DNA of 35,217 nucleotides from Chlorobium sp. (GTDB lineage Bacteria > Bacteroidota > Chlorobiia > Chlorobiales > Chlorobiaceae), in contig JANQHB010000022.1 of the NCBI GenBank assembly GCA_028277225.1, positions 1-35,217 on the forward strand. Direction: 5' to 3'. Position numbers and translations under genes: made by a program. Each line of letters begins with the position of its first letter. Position 1 is the stretch's first letter. Below, in pieces: positions 22,971-31,800 of the stretch. The notes below the pieces were generated by a model, which ran no database searches, had not been told where the DNA came from, and saw only the letters and a list, made by a program, of their open reading frames with translations.

Positions 22971-23432
22971 ATGCATGCTGTGATGAATCTGTCTTCCCTG
23001 ATGGAGCCGGCCTTTCGCGAAGCGATCAAGGCCTATGAAAAAAAAGAGGTGCCTGTAGGTGCCGCAGTCTTCGATGCAAACGGACACATTATCGGCAGGG
23101 GACATAACCAGGTTGAGGAACTGACCGATGCAACGGCACACGCTGAAATGATCGCACTTACCTCTGCAATGGCTACTCTCGGCAGCAAGTACCTGAACGG
23201 CTGTACGCTGGCTGTTACGCTCGAACCGTGTCCGATGTGTGCAGGTGCAATTGTCAATGCAAAAGTCGGCAGGCTGGTCTTTGGTGCCTACGACCCGAAA
23301 ATGGGCGCGTGCGGAACGGTCATGAATGTCACCGGTTCGAACGACCTCAACCACCACCCTGAAGTTTACGGCGGAATCCTGGAACACAAAGCCCAAAGCC
23401 TGTTGCAGGAATTTTTCAGAGGGCTGAGATAG
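22971..23432 (+). CDS. tadA: tRNA-specific adenosine deaminase-like cytidine/deoxycytidylate deaminase family protein
   Basis: A 153-residue zinc deaminase. His57-Ala-Glu59 and Cys87-Pro-Met-Cys90 (EPCPMC) form the zinc and proton-shuttle site. FGAYDPKMGACGTVMNV and the C-terminal GGILEHKAQSLLQEFFRGLR match TadA, which makes inosine at position 34 of tRNA-Arg(ACG). Guanine deaminases of similar size are the alternative, but the ending favours TadA. The ATG at 22971 or 22983 may be used. Divergent from sucC with only 95 bases between. Confidence 0.85.
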   Translation: MHAVMNLSSLMEPAFREAIKAYEKKEVPVGAAVFDANGHIIGRGHNQVEELTDATAHAEMIALTSAMATLGSKYLNGCTLAVTLEPCPMCAGAIVNAKVGRLVFGAYDPKMGACGTVMNVTGSNDLNHHPEVYGGILEHKAQSLLQEFFRGLR

Positions 23433-23585
23433 TGACGAGTGACTAGAAGGAGTTTACTGTGTTGGCAGGAGGAGGATTCAGTTGTCGGGCAACGAGTTAT
23501 AAGAGAAAAGAGACTGGAGAGTTTGCTGGATGGCTGGTTGGCATTAACTATTTACTAATCACTATTTACGAATCACGAATAACAT
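23433..23585. repeat. degenerate short-repeat tract 3' of tadA and of the membrane-protein gene
   Basis: A 153-base convergent spacer. Its right half (about 23543-23580) is built from variants of a 7-9 base unit like TAATCACTA/TACGAATCA. The same kind of unit recurs at 24660-24775 and at 1083-1097. No ORF or hairpin terminator is evident. Confidence 0.45.
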
Positions 23586-24587
23586 TCACTTATTCTCGTT
23601 GATGATGTTTTTCAGCGACTGGGCCAGGTGGTTGACGATGTCCTGTGTGATGCTGTTGCCGGATTTCGGCGTCTGGACACTGTCGAGACTTTCCATGCCG
23701 GCTTTTTTGACCGCATTGCTGATCGTTACCGAAAGAATGGGATTGCAGTCCTTGATGATTTCCTTGAGCATGAATGAAGCTTCGAACTGGCTCCGGGTCA
23801 CGATCTCGGCTTTTTCATCCTCAGTGAGCGTCTGGCAATAGTGTGTCGTGATGATGCCTGCAAGACAGGTCAGGTAGGTGTTGGTCGCTCCGGCAAGAAA
23901 AAAGTTCATGAAAAACGGCGTCAGCAGGTTTCCCCCCGGAAGAAGCGTCGAGAGGGTGTTACTGAAAGCCGACTGGATGATCGGCTTGATATGAGCCGGG
24001 AGCTGATCCTTCTGGAAATCTGATAAAGGGAGCGATTCGTAGGTGAAACGAAGCTGCGCAAGCAGATTGCTGCCGTGATGATCGATATGATGCAGCTTGT
24101 AGATCTTCCAGACCAGCTTGAAGTTGTTCTTCAGCGACGTTGTGGTGCCGTACGAAGTGTTCTGGGCAAACGCACCGATAAAAAAGTTCTTGGTCGCCAT
24201 TTCCTTGGTAATATTCATCGCATCGGTCTCAAGAAGCTTGTGATTGGTGACAAGCCAGCGCTGGTCCCGCTGTTTTTTCAGCGAATCCGGATGCTTGTGG
24301 TGCACTCGCTGATGCCGTGAGAGATAACGTATATAGGCGTCATAGGTCGGGGATGATTCATTTTCGGGCAGGGAAGGGCTCGAAGGTGCACGCCAGAATG
24401 CTATGACGGCATAAAGAAACATCGTGAAGAGAGTGGCGGCAAAACCATAAACCGCATACCCTGCAAACGGATGCAGCCCGCCCGCAAGCGAAGCGAAAAC
24501 GTAGAGCTGATTGAAAAGAAAAATCAGCAGCATAGAAAGAAAAAAGACAAGGGTTGTACCCAGCAGGAATCCCAGCTTTTTTTTCAT
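23586..24587 (-). CDS. conserved membrane protein, possibly DUF697-like
   Basis: A 333-residue protein when started at ATG 24587. Two membrane segments near the N-terminus (about 5-28 and 40-65) are followed by a soluble region with basic patches, then a more hydrophobic stretch (about 215-260) and an acidic, Asn-rich end. The frame is open 153 bases further upstream, but those codons are repeat-derived (24660-24740), so that part is not real. I suspect a DUF697-like domain in the C-terminal half but cannot confirm it. Function unknown. The nitronate-monooxygenase-like gene lies upstream across a repeat-rich spacer. Confidence 0.7.
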   Translation of the reverse strand: MKKKLGFLLGTTLVFFLSMLLIFLFNQLYVFASLAGGLHPFAGYAVYGFAATLFTMFLYAVIAFWRAPSSPSLPENESSPTYDAYIRYLSRHQRVHHKHPDSLKKQRDQRWLVTNHKLLETDAMNITKEMATKNFFIGAFAQNTSYGTTTSLKNNFKLVWKIYKLHHIDHHGSNLLAQLRFTYESLPLSDFQKDQLPAHIKPIIQSAFSNTLSTLLPGGNLLTPFFMNFFLAGATNTYLTCLAGIITTHYCQTLTEDEKAEIVTRSQFEASFMLKEIIKDCNPILSVTISNAVKKAGMESLDSVQTPKSGNSITQDIVNHLAQSLKNIINENK

Positions 24588-24654
24588 GGCAACGCAGTTT
24601 GTATAAACAGGCATCAGACAGCCTGCTGAAGAACTTCGTTCTATGATGTAATGT

Positions 24655-24775
24655 AAGAAGAGAAAGGGGAATGGGGAATCGTAAATCGTGAATGGGGAAG
24701 AAAGGAGTAGCGCACAAAGAGCGCTAGACTTTCTCGTCACTTGTTACTTGTCACGAATCACGATTTACGATCAAT
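24655..24775. repeat. degenerate short-repeat tract upstream of the membrane-protein gene
   Basis: Variants of AATCGTAAATCGTGAAT and the inverse ACGAATCACGATTTACGAT lie on either side of the palindrome-like AGCGC region near 24711-24725. The tract overlaps the 3' end of the nitronate-monooxygenase-like gene, so its last residues (near IDRKS) are encoded by repeat sequence. It resembles tracts at 1083-1097 and 23543-23580. Confidence 0.5.
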
Positions 24776-26017
24776 CTGCGGTTTCTCGATACTGTCGTTT
24801 TCGCTGAACTGGTAGTCGCGGAAGATGTCTTCGGCGGAAGGAAGCTGCCAGGTTCCGTCCTGCAGTTTGTTGGTTGTTTCCTTCAGCCTCCAGGTAGTGT
24901 CGCCGCAGGTCCAGCAGTCGTATCTTGCCATTCCTGTACAAAGGCAGGTCTGATTGGAAACCTGAAGGTCTTCTCCTTCTTTTTTTGCTTCGAATGCTTC
25001 GTAGTATGCATCGATGTAGCCGCAGTTGCCCTTGTTGTCGAGCAGGTAACCGAAGCCTTCGCAATTCGGCCTGATCGCATAGTTCAGAACCGGTGAGGAC
25101 TTGAGCATTCTCATAGGGTAGCCTGTGGGAGAAACGGTATTGACGACGATGTCATCTTTTTCGGTATTCAGATAGTTCTGCTTTACCTCGGACGGCAGAC
25201 CGGATTCCTTCGTTATGGTGAAGCGTGTCGCGACCTGGACGGCCGAAGCGCCGGATTCGAGATGCCTTGCTGCATCGGAGCCTGAAAAGATCCCGCCTGC
25301 AGGTATGACCGGTATGCCGAGGTTCTCGCTTTTGAGAAAAGCAAGCACTTCCTGGACGATCGTAAAGAGGTCATAGGTGTGCCAGTCTTCCGGTCCGAAC
25401 CCGAGGTGTCCTCCTGCCAGCGGACCTTCGACTACAATGTAGTCGGGCAGCCGTTCCAGTCTGGTTGCGCGCTTGAGAAAAATCTGCAGGGCACGAAGCG
25501 AGGAGATAATGATGCCGATTTTCACGTCATGGAACCTTGGATGGTCCTTGATAAGGTCAAGCGTCCGAAGATTCAGTCCCGCAGCCAGCGTGAGTCCGTC
25601 GATACCGCCGTCCATTGCTGCCGTAAGGCGGGTGCGAAGGGTTTCTCCTGCGTCCCGCATGGTCAGCTTTTCCATGCAGTTGAGGAAAATGGCACCGTTG
25701 CCGCTTTTGCGCGAGATGGTCTTCTCGACGTACATTTTCTGGGCCTCTGCAAGATCGCCCAGGTCGAAATAGACGTCGGACTTGTCCCGGTTCCCGGCGT
25801 TATAGCTGTATTTCTTTCGTTTGCGGGTTGTGTAGGCAGTGCTGAACAACTGGTCACAGACAAAGCAGACCTCTGCGTCAGATATGTGGCCGATGCCTCC
25901 GAGCCTCTCAGCTTCAAGGGCAAGCTCGGAAGTCGATATGTTGACCCCCATTCCTCCGATTACAATTGGAACATAGTGTTTCTTGCCAAGTTGAAGTCTG
26001 AAATTGTCTACCTTCAT
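24758..26017 (-). CDS. nitronate monooxygenase/2-nitropropane dioxygenase-like flavoprotein
   Basis: A 419-residue TIM-barrel FMN protein. PIVIGGMGVNIST at about 17-29 starts the barrel. VVEGPLAGGHLGF in the middle holds the family's His/Gly phosphate site, and IPVIPAGGIFSG with ASAVQVATRF completes the FMN site. The C-terminal part carries a cysteine cluster (CLCTGMARYDCWTC) that could bind Fe-S or zinc, unlike simple nitronate monooxygenases. FabK-type enoyl reductases and PfaD-type proteins are related, so substrate is open. The tail is made from repeat DNA. Start ATG 26017 is accepted because the barrel begins normally; no ribosome site is visible. Confidence 0.75.
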   Translation of the reverse strand: MKVDNFRLQLGKKHYVPIVIGGMGVNISTSELALEAERLGGIGHISDAEVCFVCDQLFSTAYTTRKRKKYSYNAGNRDKSDVYFDLGDLAEAQKMYVEKTISRKSGNGAIFLNCMEKLTMRDAGETLRTRLTAAMDGGIDGLTLAAGLNLRTLDLIKDHPRFHDVKIGIIISSLRALQIFLKRATRLERLPDYIVVEGPLAGGHLGFGPEDWHTYDLFTIVQEVLAFLKSENLGIPVIPAGGIFSGSDAARHLESGASAVQVATRFTITKESGLPSEVKQNYLNTEKDDIVVNTVSPTGYPMRMLKSSPVLNYAIRPNCEGFGYLLDNKGNCGYIDAYYEAFEAKKEGEDLQVSNQTCLCTGMARYDCWTCGDTTWRLKETTNKLQDGTWQLPSAEDIFRDYQFSENDSIEKPQIDRKS

Positions 26018-26312
26018 GTTGTGTTGTCAGATCTTAGGCCGGTATCTTCTCGGTCGTGTAATGCTAAAAAAATGGGCCCTCGGAGCCAAAAGAACAAAAG
26101 ATAGGATATTTCATCATATAAAACTACTTGGTTGACCTTGAAACAGAGGGTTTTTTGTTTTTCGTCCTCTGCAAGACGCTGTATACAGCTGAACAGGCAT
26201 GTATGCAGTTGTTTGAGAATAGTAATAGAGAGTGTTACATTCAAAAACGCAAGGAAACAGGGTCAGATGTCCTGTGAATTAATACAAATATATGCCTTAC
26301 AAGGAGATAGAC

Positions 26313-27056
26313 ATGATAAAGCTTGTACTGCTTCGGCATGGGGAGAGCGAGTGGAACAGGGAAAACCGTTTCACCGGCTGGTATGATGTTGATTTGAGCG
26401 AAAAGGGGCAAATAGAGTCCAGAGCTGCAGGCCAGACGCTGAAAAAAGAAGGGTTTGAGTTTGATATTTCATATACATCGGTGCTGAAAAGGGCTATACG
26501 GACCCTCTGGAACGTTCTTGACGAGATGGATCAGATGTGGATCCCTGTCTGCAAGAGCTGGCGCCTGAACGAAAGGCACTATGGAGCGCTTCAGGGCCTG
26601 AACAAAGCCGAAACCGCCCAGCAGCATGGAGAAGAGCAGGTTCTCGTATGGCGCAGAAGCTACGATACCCCGCCGCCGGCTCTCGAAAAAGACGATCCGC
26701 GTTTCCCCGGCAACGATGCCCGATACGCTTCGCTCCAGCCCGAAGAGGTTCCTTTGACCGAATGCCTGAAAGATACTGTCGAGCGTTTCCTTCCGATTTG
26801 GCATGATGAAATTGCTCCCCTGATCAAGGCAGGGAAAAAAGTCATCATCGCCGCTCACGGCAATTCGCTTCGCGCGCTCGTCAAGTACCTCGACAATATT
26901 TCCGACGAGGATATCGTAGGACTGAACATACCGACAGGTGTACCTCTTGTCTATGAACTGGATGATGATCTGAAGCCGATCAAAAACTACTATCTCGGCG
27001 ATCAGGAAGCACTGCAGAAAGCTATCGATGCCGTGGCCAAGCAGGGCAAGGCATAA
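26313..27056 (+). CDS. gpmA: 2,3-bisphosphoglycerate-dependent phosphoglycerate mutase
   Basis: A 247-residue phosphoglycerate mutase interconverting 3- and 2-phosphoglycerate. Phospho-His9 is in LRHGESEWN, the flexible substrate loop carries ENRFTGWYDVDLSEKG, and AAHGNSLRAL has the second His. The start ATG 26313 is set by AAGGAG at 26301-26306; an ATG 21 bases upstream (26292) precedes the ribosome site and is rejected. It stands alone in a single-gene unit after a 295-base spacer from the nitronate-monooxygenase-like gene. Confidence 0.93.
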   Translation: MIKLVLLRHGESEWNRENRFTGWYDVDLSEKGQIESRAAGQTLKKEGFEFDISYTSVLKRAIRTLWNVLDEMDQMWIPVCKSWRLNERHYGALQGLNKAETAQQHGEEQVLVWRRSYDTPPPALEKDDPRFPGNDARYASLQPEEVPLTECLKDTVERFLPIWHDEIAPLIKAGKKVIIAAHGNSLRALVKYLDNISDEDIVGLNIPTGVPLVYELDDDLKPIKNYYLGDQEALQKAIDAVAKQGKA

Positions 27057-27161
27057 GAAGCGTGGCCGGGGACGGGTGTTTTTTTTACAAAAAGATTATA
27101 TTCCCCGTTCAATTATCGGCAGTGCTTTATTTAGCAACAACCAGTCAAGAAGTTTCCGGAT

Positions 27162-30100
27162 ATGAGAGCGATGCACGCAGCAGGCCTATATGACCCTCGT
27201 TTCGAGCATGATTCATGCGGCGTGGGTTTTGTGGCCAATATAAAGGGTAAACGATCCCATGAGATAGTACTGCAGGGTTTGCAGGTGCTTGAAAACATGA
27301 AGCATCGAGGCGCTTGCGGGTGTGAAACAAATACAGGAGACGGGTCAGGTCTCCTTATGCAGATCCCCGACAAGTTTCTCAGGAAGGTCTGTGAAGAAAG
27401 GGATATCGAACTGCCTCGGGAAGGCGATTATGCTGTCGGGATGGCATTCATGCCGCCGGATATCTCCCAAAGACGTGCTATCGAGGATGTCTGCCGCCAG
27501 ATGGTCCAGGCTGAGGGTCAGAAATTTCTCGGATTCCGGAAAGTTCCAACCTGCGGCGATTCGCTTGGAAAGACAGCAAGGCTGCAGGAACCTGTGGTCA
27601 AAATGTTCTTTGTCGGCAAGGGAAAGGATGTTCTGTCAGAGGCGGATTTTGCCAGGAAGCTCTATGTTATCCGCCGCCGGATCACCAAGAGGGTGAAGTA
27701 CACTGAGCTTCTCGGCAGCAACTATTTCTATATCAGCAGCCTCTCGGCCCGTACCATCGTCTACAAGGGGATGCTTCTGCCCGAGCAGGTATCGCTCTTT
27801 TACCCGGAACTTCTCGATACCGATGTGGAGAGCGCTATCGCAATGGTGCATTCACGGTTCAGTACCAATACGTTTCCGAGCTGGGACCGCGCCCATCCCT
27901 ATCGTTTTCTCAGCCATAACGGAGAGATCAATACACTCAGGGGCAACATCAACTGGATGAAGGCAAGGGAGAAAATGTTCGAATCCGAGCTTTTCGGAAG
28001 CAGTCTCGAGCATCTCAAGCCTGTTGTCATGGAAGAAGGGAGTGATTCTGCGATTCTCGACAACGTCTTTGAACTCCTGACGATGAGCGGCCGTTCACTT
28101 GCGCATGCGGCAATGATGATGATCCCGGAACCCTGGAACGGCAGTGACATGCCGAAGAGAAAAAAGGCTTTTTACGAATATCACAGCTGCCTGATGGAGC
28201 CGTGGGACGGTCCTGCTTCCGTCGCGTTTACCGACGGCGTCCAGGTTGGTGCTATTCTTGACCGTAACGGTCTTCGTCCATCGCGCTATTACATCACCAA
28301 GGACGGCCTTGTGGTCATGGCGTCCGAAGCCGGTGTGCTCGATATCGAGCCTGAAAGGATTCTCAGAAAGGACCGTCTGCAGCCGGGCAAGATGTTTCTT
28401 GTCGATACGGCACAGGGAAGGATCATTTCCGATGAGGAGATCAAAGAGACGATTGCCAGGGAGCAGCCGTATGAGAAATGGCTGAACAAGCACCTTGTGG
28501 CACTTGAATCCCTGCCCTCCGGCGGCGCTTTAAAGCAGCATAAAGAGACTGTGCCTCTCGTCAACCGGCAGAAACTCTACGGGTATACGGAAGAGGATAT
28601 AAACCTGCACCTGCTGTCGATGTCGAAGAACGCTGTCGAAAGAGTCGGGTCGATGGGCCACGACGTTCCTCTGGCAGCGCTTTCGAGCAAACCCAAGCTG
28701 CTGTATGAGTATTTCAAACAGCTTTTCGCCCAGGTCACCAACCCTCCGATCGATTCGATACGCGAAGAGGTGATCACCTCGACAATGGTCATGCTTGGTG
28801 AGGAGGGCAATCTGCTCAAACCGGCCGAGGAAAGCTGTCAACGGCTCAAGATCGCTCGTCCTGTGCTGACCGACGAAGAACTGGAACGAATTCGTACGAT
28901 CGACCGCCCCGGTTTCAAGACCGTCACGATACCGATCTTCTACAAGCTCAGGGATGGCGGCAGGGGTATCGAGAACGCCATGCAGGATATCTGCAGACAA
29001 TGTGAACAGGAGATCACAAAGAAAACGAACCTGATCATCCTTTCCGACAGGCAAAAGGTCGATGAGTCGTATGCTCCCATTCCTGCGCTGCTTGCCGCAT
29101 CCGGGGTGCACCATTTCCTCATCAATGCAGGGCTCCGTACCCGTGCCGGTCTGATCCTCGAGTCGGCAGAACCGAGAACTGTTCATCATTTTGCGGTTCT
29201 GATCGGATATGGTGTCGGCGGGATCAACCCGTACCTGGCGATTGAATCGATAAAGGATCTGGTCGAAAGAAAACGCATCGAGGGTATCGAAGCCGATACG
29301 GCTGTGAAGAACTATATCAAGGCTATCGTCAAGGGTGTTGTCAAGACCATGGCCAAGATGGGTATTTCGACCGTTCAAAGCTACAACGGCGCGCAGATAT
29401 TCGAGGCCGTAGGTCTCAATTCCCGTCTGGTAGACGCCTATTTCCCGAGAACGGCTTCGCGTATCGAGGGTGTCGGTATCGAGGTTGTAGCCGCCGAGGT
29501 GCGCAAGCGCTATGAAGCTGCGTTCCCGATGTCCGGAAATGACGTCGACCCAGGGCTTGAGAGCGGCGGTGTCAGGAAGTGGCGTTATGACGGTGAAAGT
29601 CATCTGCTCAGCCCGGAAGCCATTCATATACTCCAGTATGCCTGCCGTACCGGGGATTACGAGATGTTCAAGGAGTATGAAAAGCTGATCGACGAACAGA
29701 ACGAGGAGCTTTTCACCCTTCGGGGTATGATGGGAATCCGGTTTGGCAAGTCCCCCGTTCCGATCGAGGAAGTCGAGCCTGTCGAGGATATTGTCTGCCG
29801 TTTCAAGACCGGCGCAATGTCGTACGGTTCGATCAGCAAGGAAGCGCACCAGACGCTGGCTATCGCCATGAACCGCCTCGGCGGTAAAAGCAATACCGGT
29901 GAAGGCGGTGAAGAGACAGACCGTTTCCGGCCCGAACCCAACGGTGATTCGAGAATGTCGGCGATCAAACAGGTGGCCTCGGGGCGCTTCGGCGTGACCA
30001 GCGAGTATCTGACCAACGCACGCGAAATCCAGATCAAGATGGCCCAGGGAGCAAAGCCGGGCGAAGGCGGGCAGCTTCCGGGGACAAAAGTGTATCCGTG

Positions 30101-31760
30101 GATCGCCAAGACGCGTCTTTCCACGCCCGGAGTGGGGCTTATCTCGCCGCCGCCTCACCACGATATCTACTCGATCGAGGATCTTGCACAGCTGATCCAC
30201 GATCTCAAAAACGCCAACCGCGACGCCCGCATCAACGTCAAGCTCGTTTCGAGTGTCGGTGTCGGGACCATTGCAGCCGGAGTGGCAAAAGCGCATGCCG
30301 ACGTTGTGCTTATCAGTGGTCATGACGGCGGAACAGGCGCCTCGCCGCTTTCGAGCATCATGCATGCCGGAATGCCCTGGGAACTCGGACTTGCCGAAAC
30401 ACATCAGACCCTGGTGCTCAACAACCTCAGGAGCCGTATTATCGTCGAGGCTGACGGGCAGATGAAAACAGCGAGGGATATCGTGATAGCGGCCCTGCTC
30501 GGTGCAGAAGAGTATGGTTTTGCAACGACCGCGCTGGTTGTGATGGGCTGCATTATGATGCGGGCCTGCCAGGAGGATTCCTGCCCGGTCGGCATTGCTA
30601 CCCAGAACCCGGAACTGAGGGAAAACTTTACCGGAAAACCGGAGCATGTCGAAAACTACATGCGTTTCCTCGCAGAGGGTGTTCGTGAATATATGGCCCG
30701 TATGGGTGTCAGGACGCTCAACGAACTGGTGGGGCGTACCGACAGGCTCGAAATGAACAAGGCCGTCAATCACTGGAAGGCTGAAGGGATCGATCTTTCC
30801 AAGATCCTCTATATGGCCGAGCCCGAAGACGAGAACGAGACGCTCTATAAAACCTGTGATCAGGATCACGGGATCGATGAGTCGCTCGACATCAGGACGC
30901 TTCTGAAAATCTGCGAACCGGCGATCAAGCATAAAGAGCGTGTCAACACGACGCTGCCGATCCGGAACACCGACCGTGTTGCCGGTACGATTGTCGGCAA
31001 CGAAGTGACAAAAGCACATGGCGGTGAAGGATTGCCGGACGATACCATTCACATCAGGTTCCGGGGGTCTGCCGGACAGAGCCTCGGGGCGTTCATTCCC
31101 AAAGGAATGACAATTGAACTCGAAGGTGACGCGAACGATTATCTCGGCAAGGGTTTGTCGGGCGGCAAGATCATCGCGTATCCTCCCAAACAGTCGACAT
31201 TCAAGCCGGAGGAGAACATCATTATCGGTAATGTCGCATTTTACGGCGCTATATCCGGCGAAGCCTATATACGGGGTATGGCAGGCGAGAGGTTCTGTGT
31301 CAGGAACAGCGGTCTCGAAGCCGTCGTTGAAGCGGTTGGAGACCATTGCTGCGAGTACATGACCGGCGGAACGGTTGTTATCCTCGGCTCGACAGGAAAG
31401 AATTTCGGGGCGGGTATGTCCGGGGGTGTTGCCTATGTCTATGATCCTGAAGATACGTTCGACGAGCACTGCAACTGCCAGATGGCAGGGCTCTACAAGA
31501 TAGACGAAGAACAGGAGTTCGAAAAACTGCGCGCCATGATAGAACGGCACCGGGACTATACCAGAAGTACCCTTGCTGCAGGAATTCTTGATGACTGGAA
31601 GCATGCAAGAACCTGTTTTGTCAAGGTCTATCCGCACGATTTCAAACGTGCCATGGAAGCCATGGAAACCGTCATGAAAGCGGGGTTGGAAGGTGACGAT
31701 GCGATCATGGCCGCGTTCGAGAAAAATATCAGCGATCCGGCGCGTGTTTCCGGAAACTAG
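27162..31760 (+). CDS. gltB: glutamate synthase large subunit (GltB)
   Basis: A 1532-residue GOGAT alpha subunit making two glutamates from glutamine and 2-oxoglutarate. Order: Ntn amidotransferase domain with nucleophile Cys19 after a removable 18-residue leader, in DSCGVGF; central domain; FMN/2-oxoglutarate synthase domain with GHDGGTGASPLSS; Fe-S cysteines 1130, 1136 and 1141 (CX5CX4C) for a 3Fe-4S cluster; and a C-terminal GXGXG beta-helix domain. Normal length. The gltD gene follows 40 bases on. The leader has AGTCAAGA at 27143-27150, the same 8-mer as the Rrf2 half site at 4575-4582, which may be chance. The start has weak ribosome complementarity. Confidence 0.97.
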   Translation: MRAMHAAGLYDPRFEHDSCGVGFVANIKGKRSHEIVLQGLQVLENMKHRGACGCETNTGDGSGLLMQIPDKFLRKVCEERDIELPREGDYAVGMAFMPPDISQRRAIEDVCRQMVQAEGQKFLGFRKVPTCGDSLGKTARLQEPVVKMFFVGKGKDVLSEADFARKLYVIRRRITKRVKYTELLGSNYFYISSLSARTIVYKGMLLPEQVSLFYPELLDTDVESAIAMVHSRFSTNTFPSWDRAHPYRFLSHNGEINTLRGNINWMKAREKMFESELFGSSLEHLKPVVMEEGSDSAILDNVFELLTMSGRSLAHAAMMMIPEPWNGSDMPKRKKAFYEYHSCLMEPWDGPASVAFTDGVQVGAILDRNGLRPSRYYITKDGLVVMASEAGVLDIEPERILRKDRLQPGKMFLVDTAQGRIISDEEIKETIAREQPYEKWLNKHLVALESLPSGGALKQHKETVPLVNRQKLYGYTEEDINLHLLSMSKNAVERVGSMGHDVPLAALSSKPKLLYEYFKQLFAQVTNPPIDSIREEVITSTMVMLGEEGNLLKPAEESCQRLKIARPVLTDEELERIRTIDRPGFKTVTIPIFYKLRDGGRGIENAMQDICRQCEQEITKKTNLIILSDRQKVDESYAPIPALLAASGVHHFLINAGLRTRAGLILESAEPRTVHHFAVLIGYGVGGINPYLAIESIKDLVERKRIEGIEADTAVKNYIKAIVKGVVKTMAKMGISTVQSYNGAQIFEAVGLNSRLVDAYFPRTASRIEGVGIEVVAAEVRKRYEAAFPMSGNDVDPGLESGGVRKWRYDGESHLLSPEAIHILQYACRTGDYEMFKEYEKLIDEQNEELFTLRGMMGIRFGKSPVPIEEVEPVEDIVCRFKTGAMSYGSISKEAHQTLAIAMNRLGGKSNTGEGGEETDRFRPEPNGDSRMSAIKQVASGRFGVTSEYLTNAREIQIKMAQGAKPGEGGQLPGTKVYPWIAKTRLSTPGVGLISPPPHHDIYSIEDLAQLIHDLKNANRDARINVKLVSSVGVGTIAAGVAKAHADVVLISGHDGGTGASPLSSIMHAGMPWELGLAETHQTLVLNNLRSRIIVEADGQMKTARDIVIAALLGAEEYGFATTALVVMGCIMMRACQEDSCPVGIATQNPELRENFTGKPEHVENYMRFLAEGVREYMARMGVRTLNELVGRTDRLEMNKAVNHWKAEGIDLSKILYMAEPEDENETLYKTCDQDHGIDESLDIRTLLKICEPAIKHKERVNTTLPIRNTDRVAGTIVGNEVTKAHGGEGLPDDTIHIRFRGSAGQSLGAFIPKGMTIELEGDANDYLGKGLSGGKIIAYPPKQSTFKPEENIIIGNVAFYGAISGEAYIRGMAGERFCVRNSGLEAVVEAVGDHCCEYMTGGTVVILGSTGKNFGAGMSGGVAYVYDPEDTFDEHCNCQMAGLYKIDEEQEFEKLRAMIERHRDYTRSTLAAGILDDWKHARTCFVKVYPHDFKRAMEAMETVMKAGLEGDDAIMAAFEKNISDPARVSGN

Positions 31761-31800
31761 CAACGGTGCAGCAGAGAAACAGTACAACGAATGAAGTAGT

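Noticed and set aside
22971..23432. Guanine deaminase instead of TadA
   Set aside because: The PCPMC and HAE motifs fit both, but the overall length and C-terminal pattern fit TadA better; kept as an alternative only.
24588..24740. N-terminal extension of the membrane protein at 23586-24587
   Set aside because: Those codons are translated from the degenerate repeat tract; a methionine directly before the first membrane helix is the better start.
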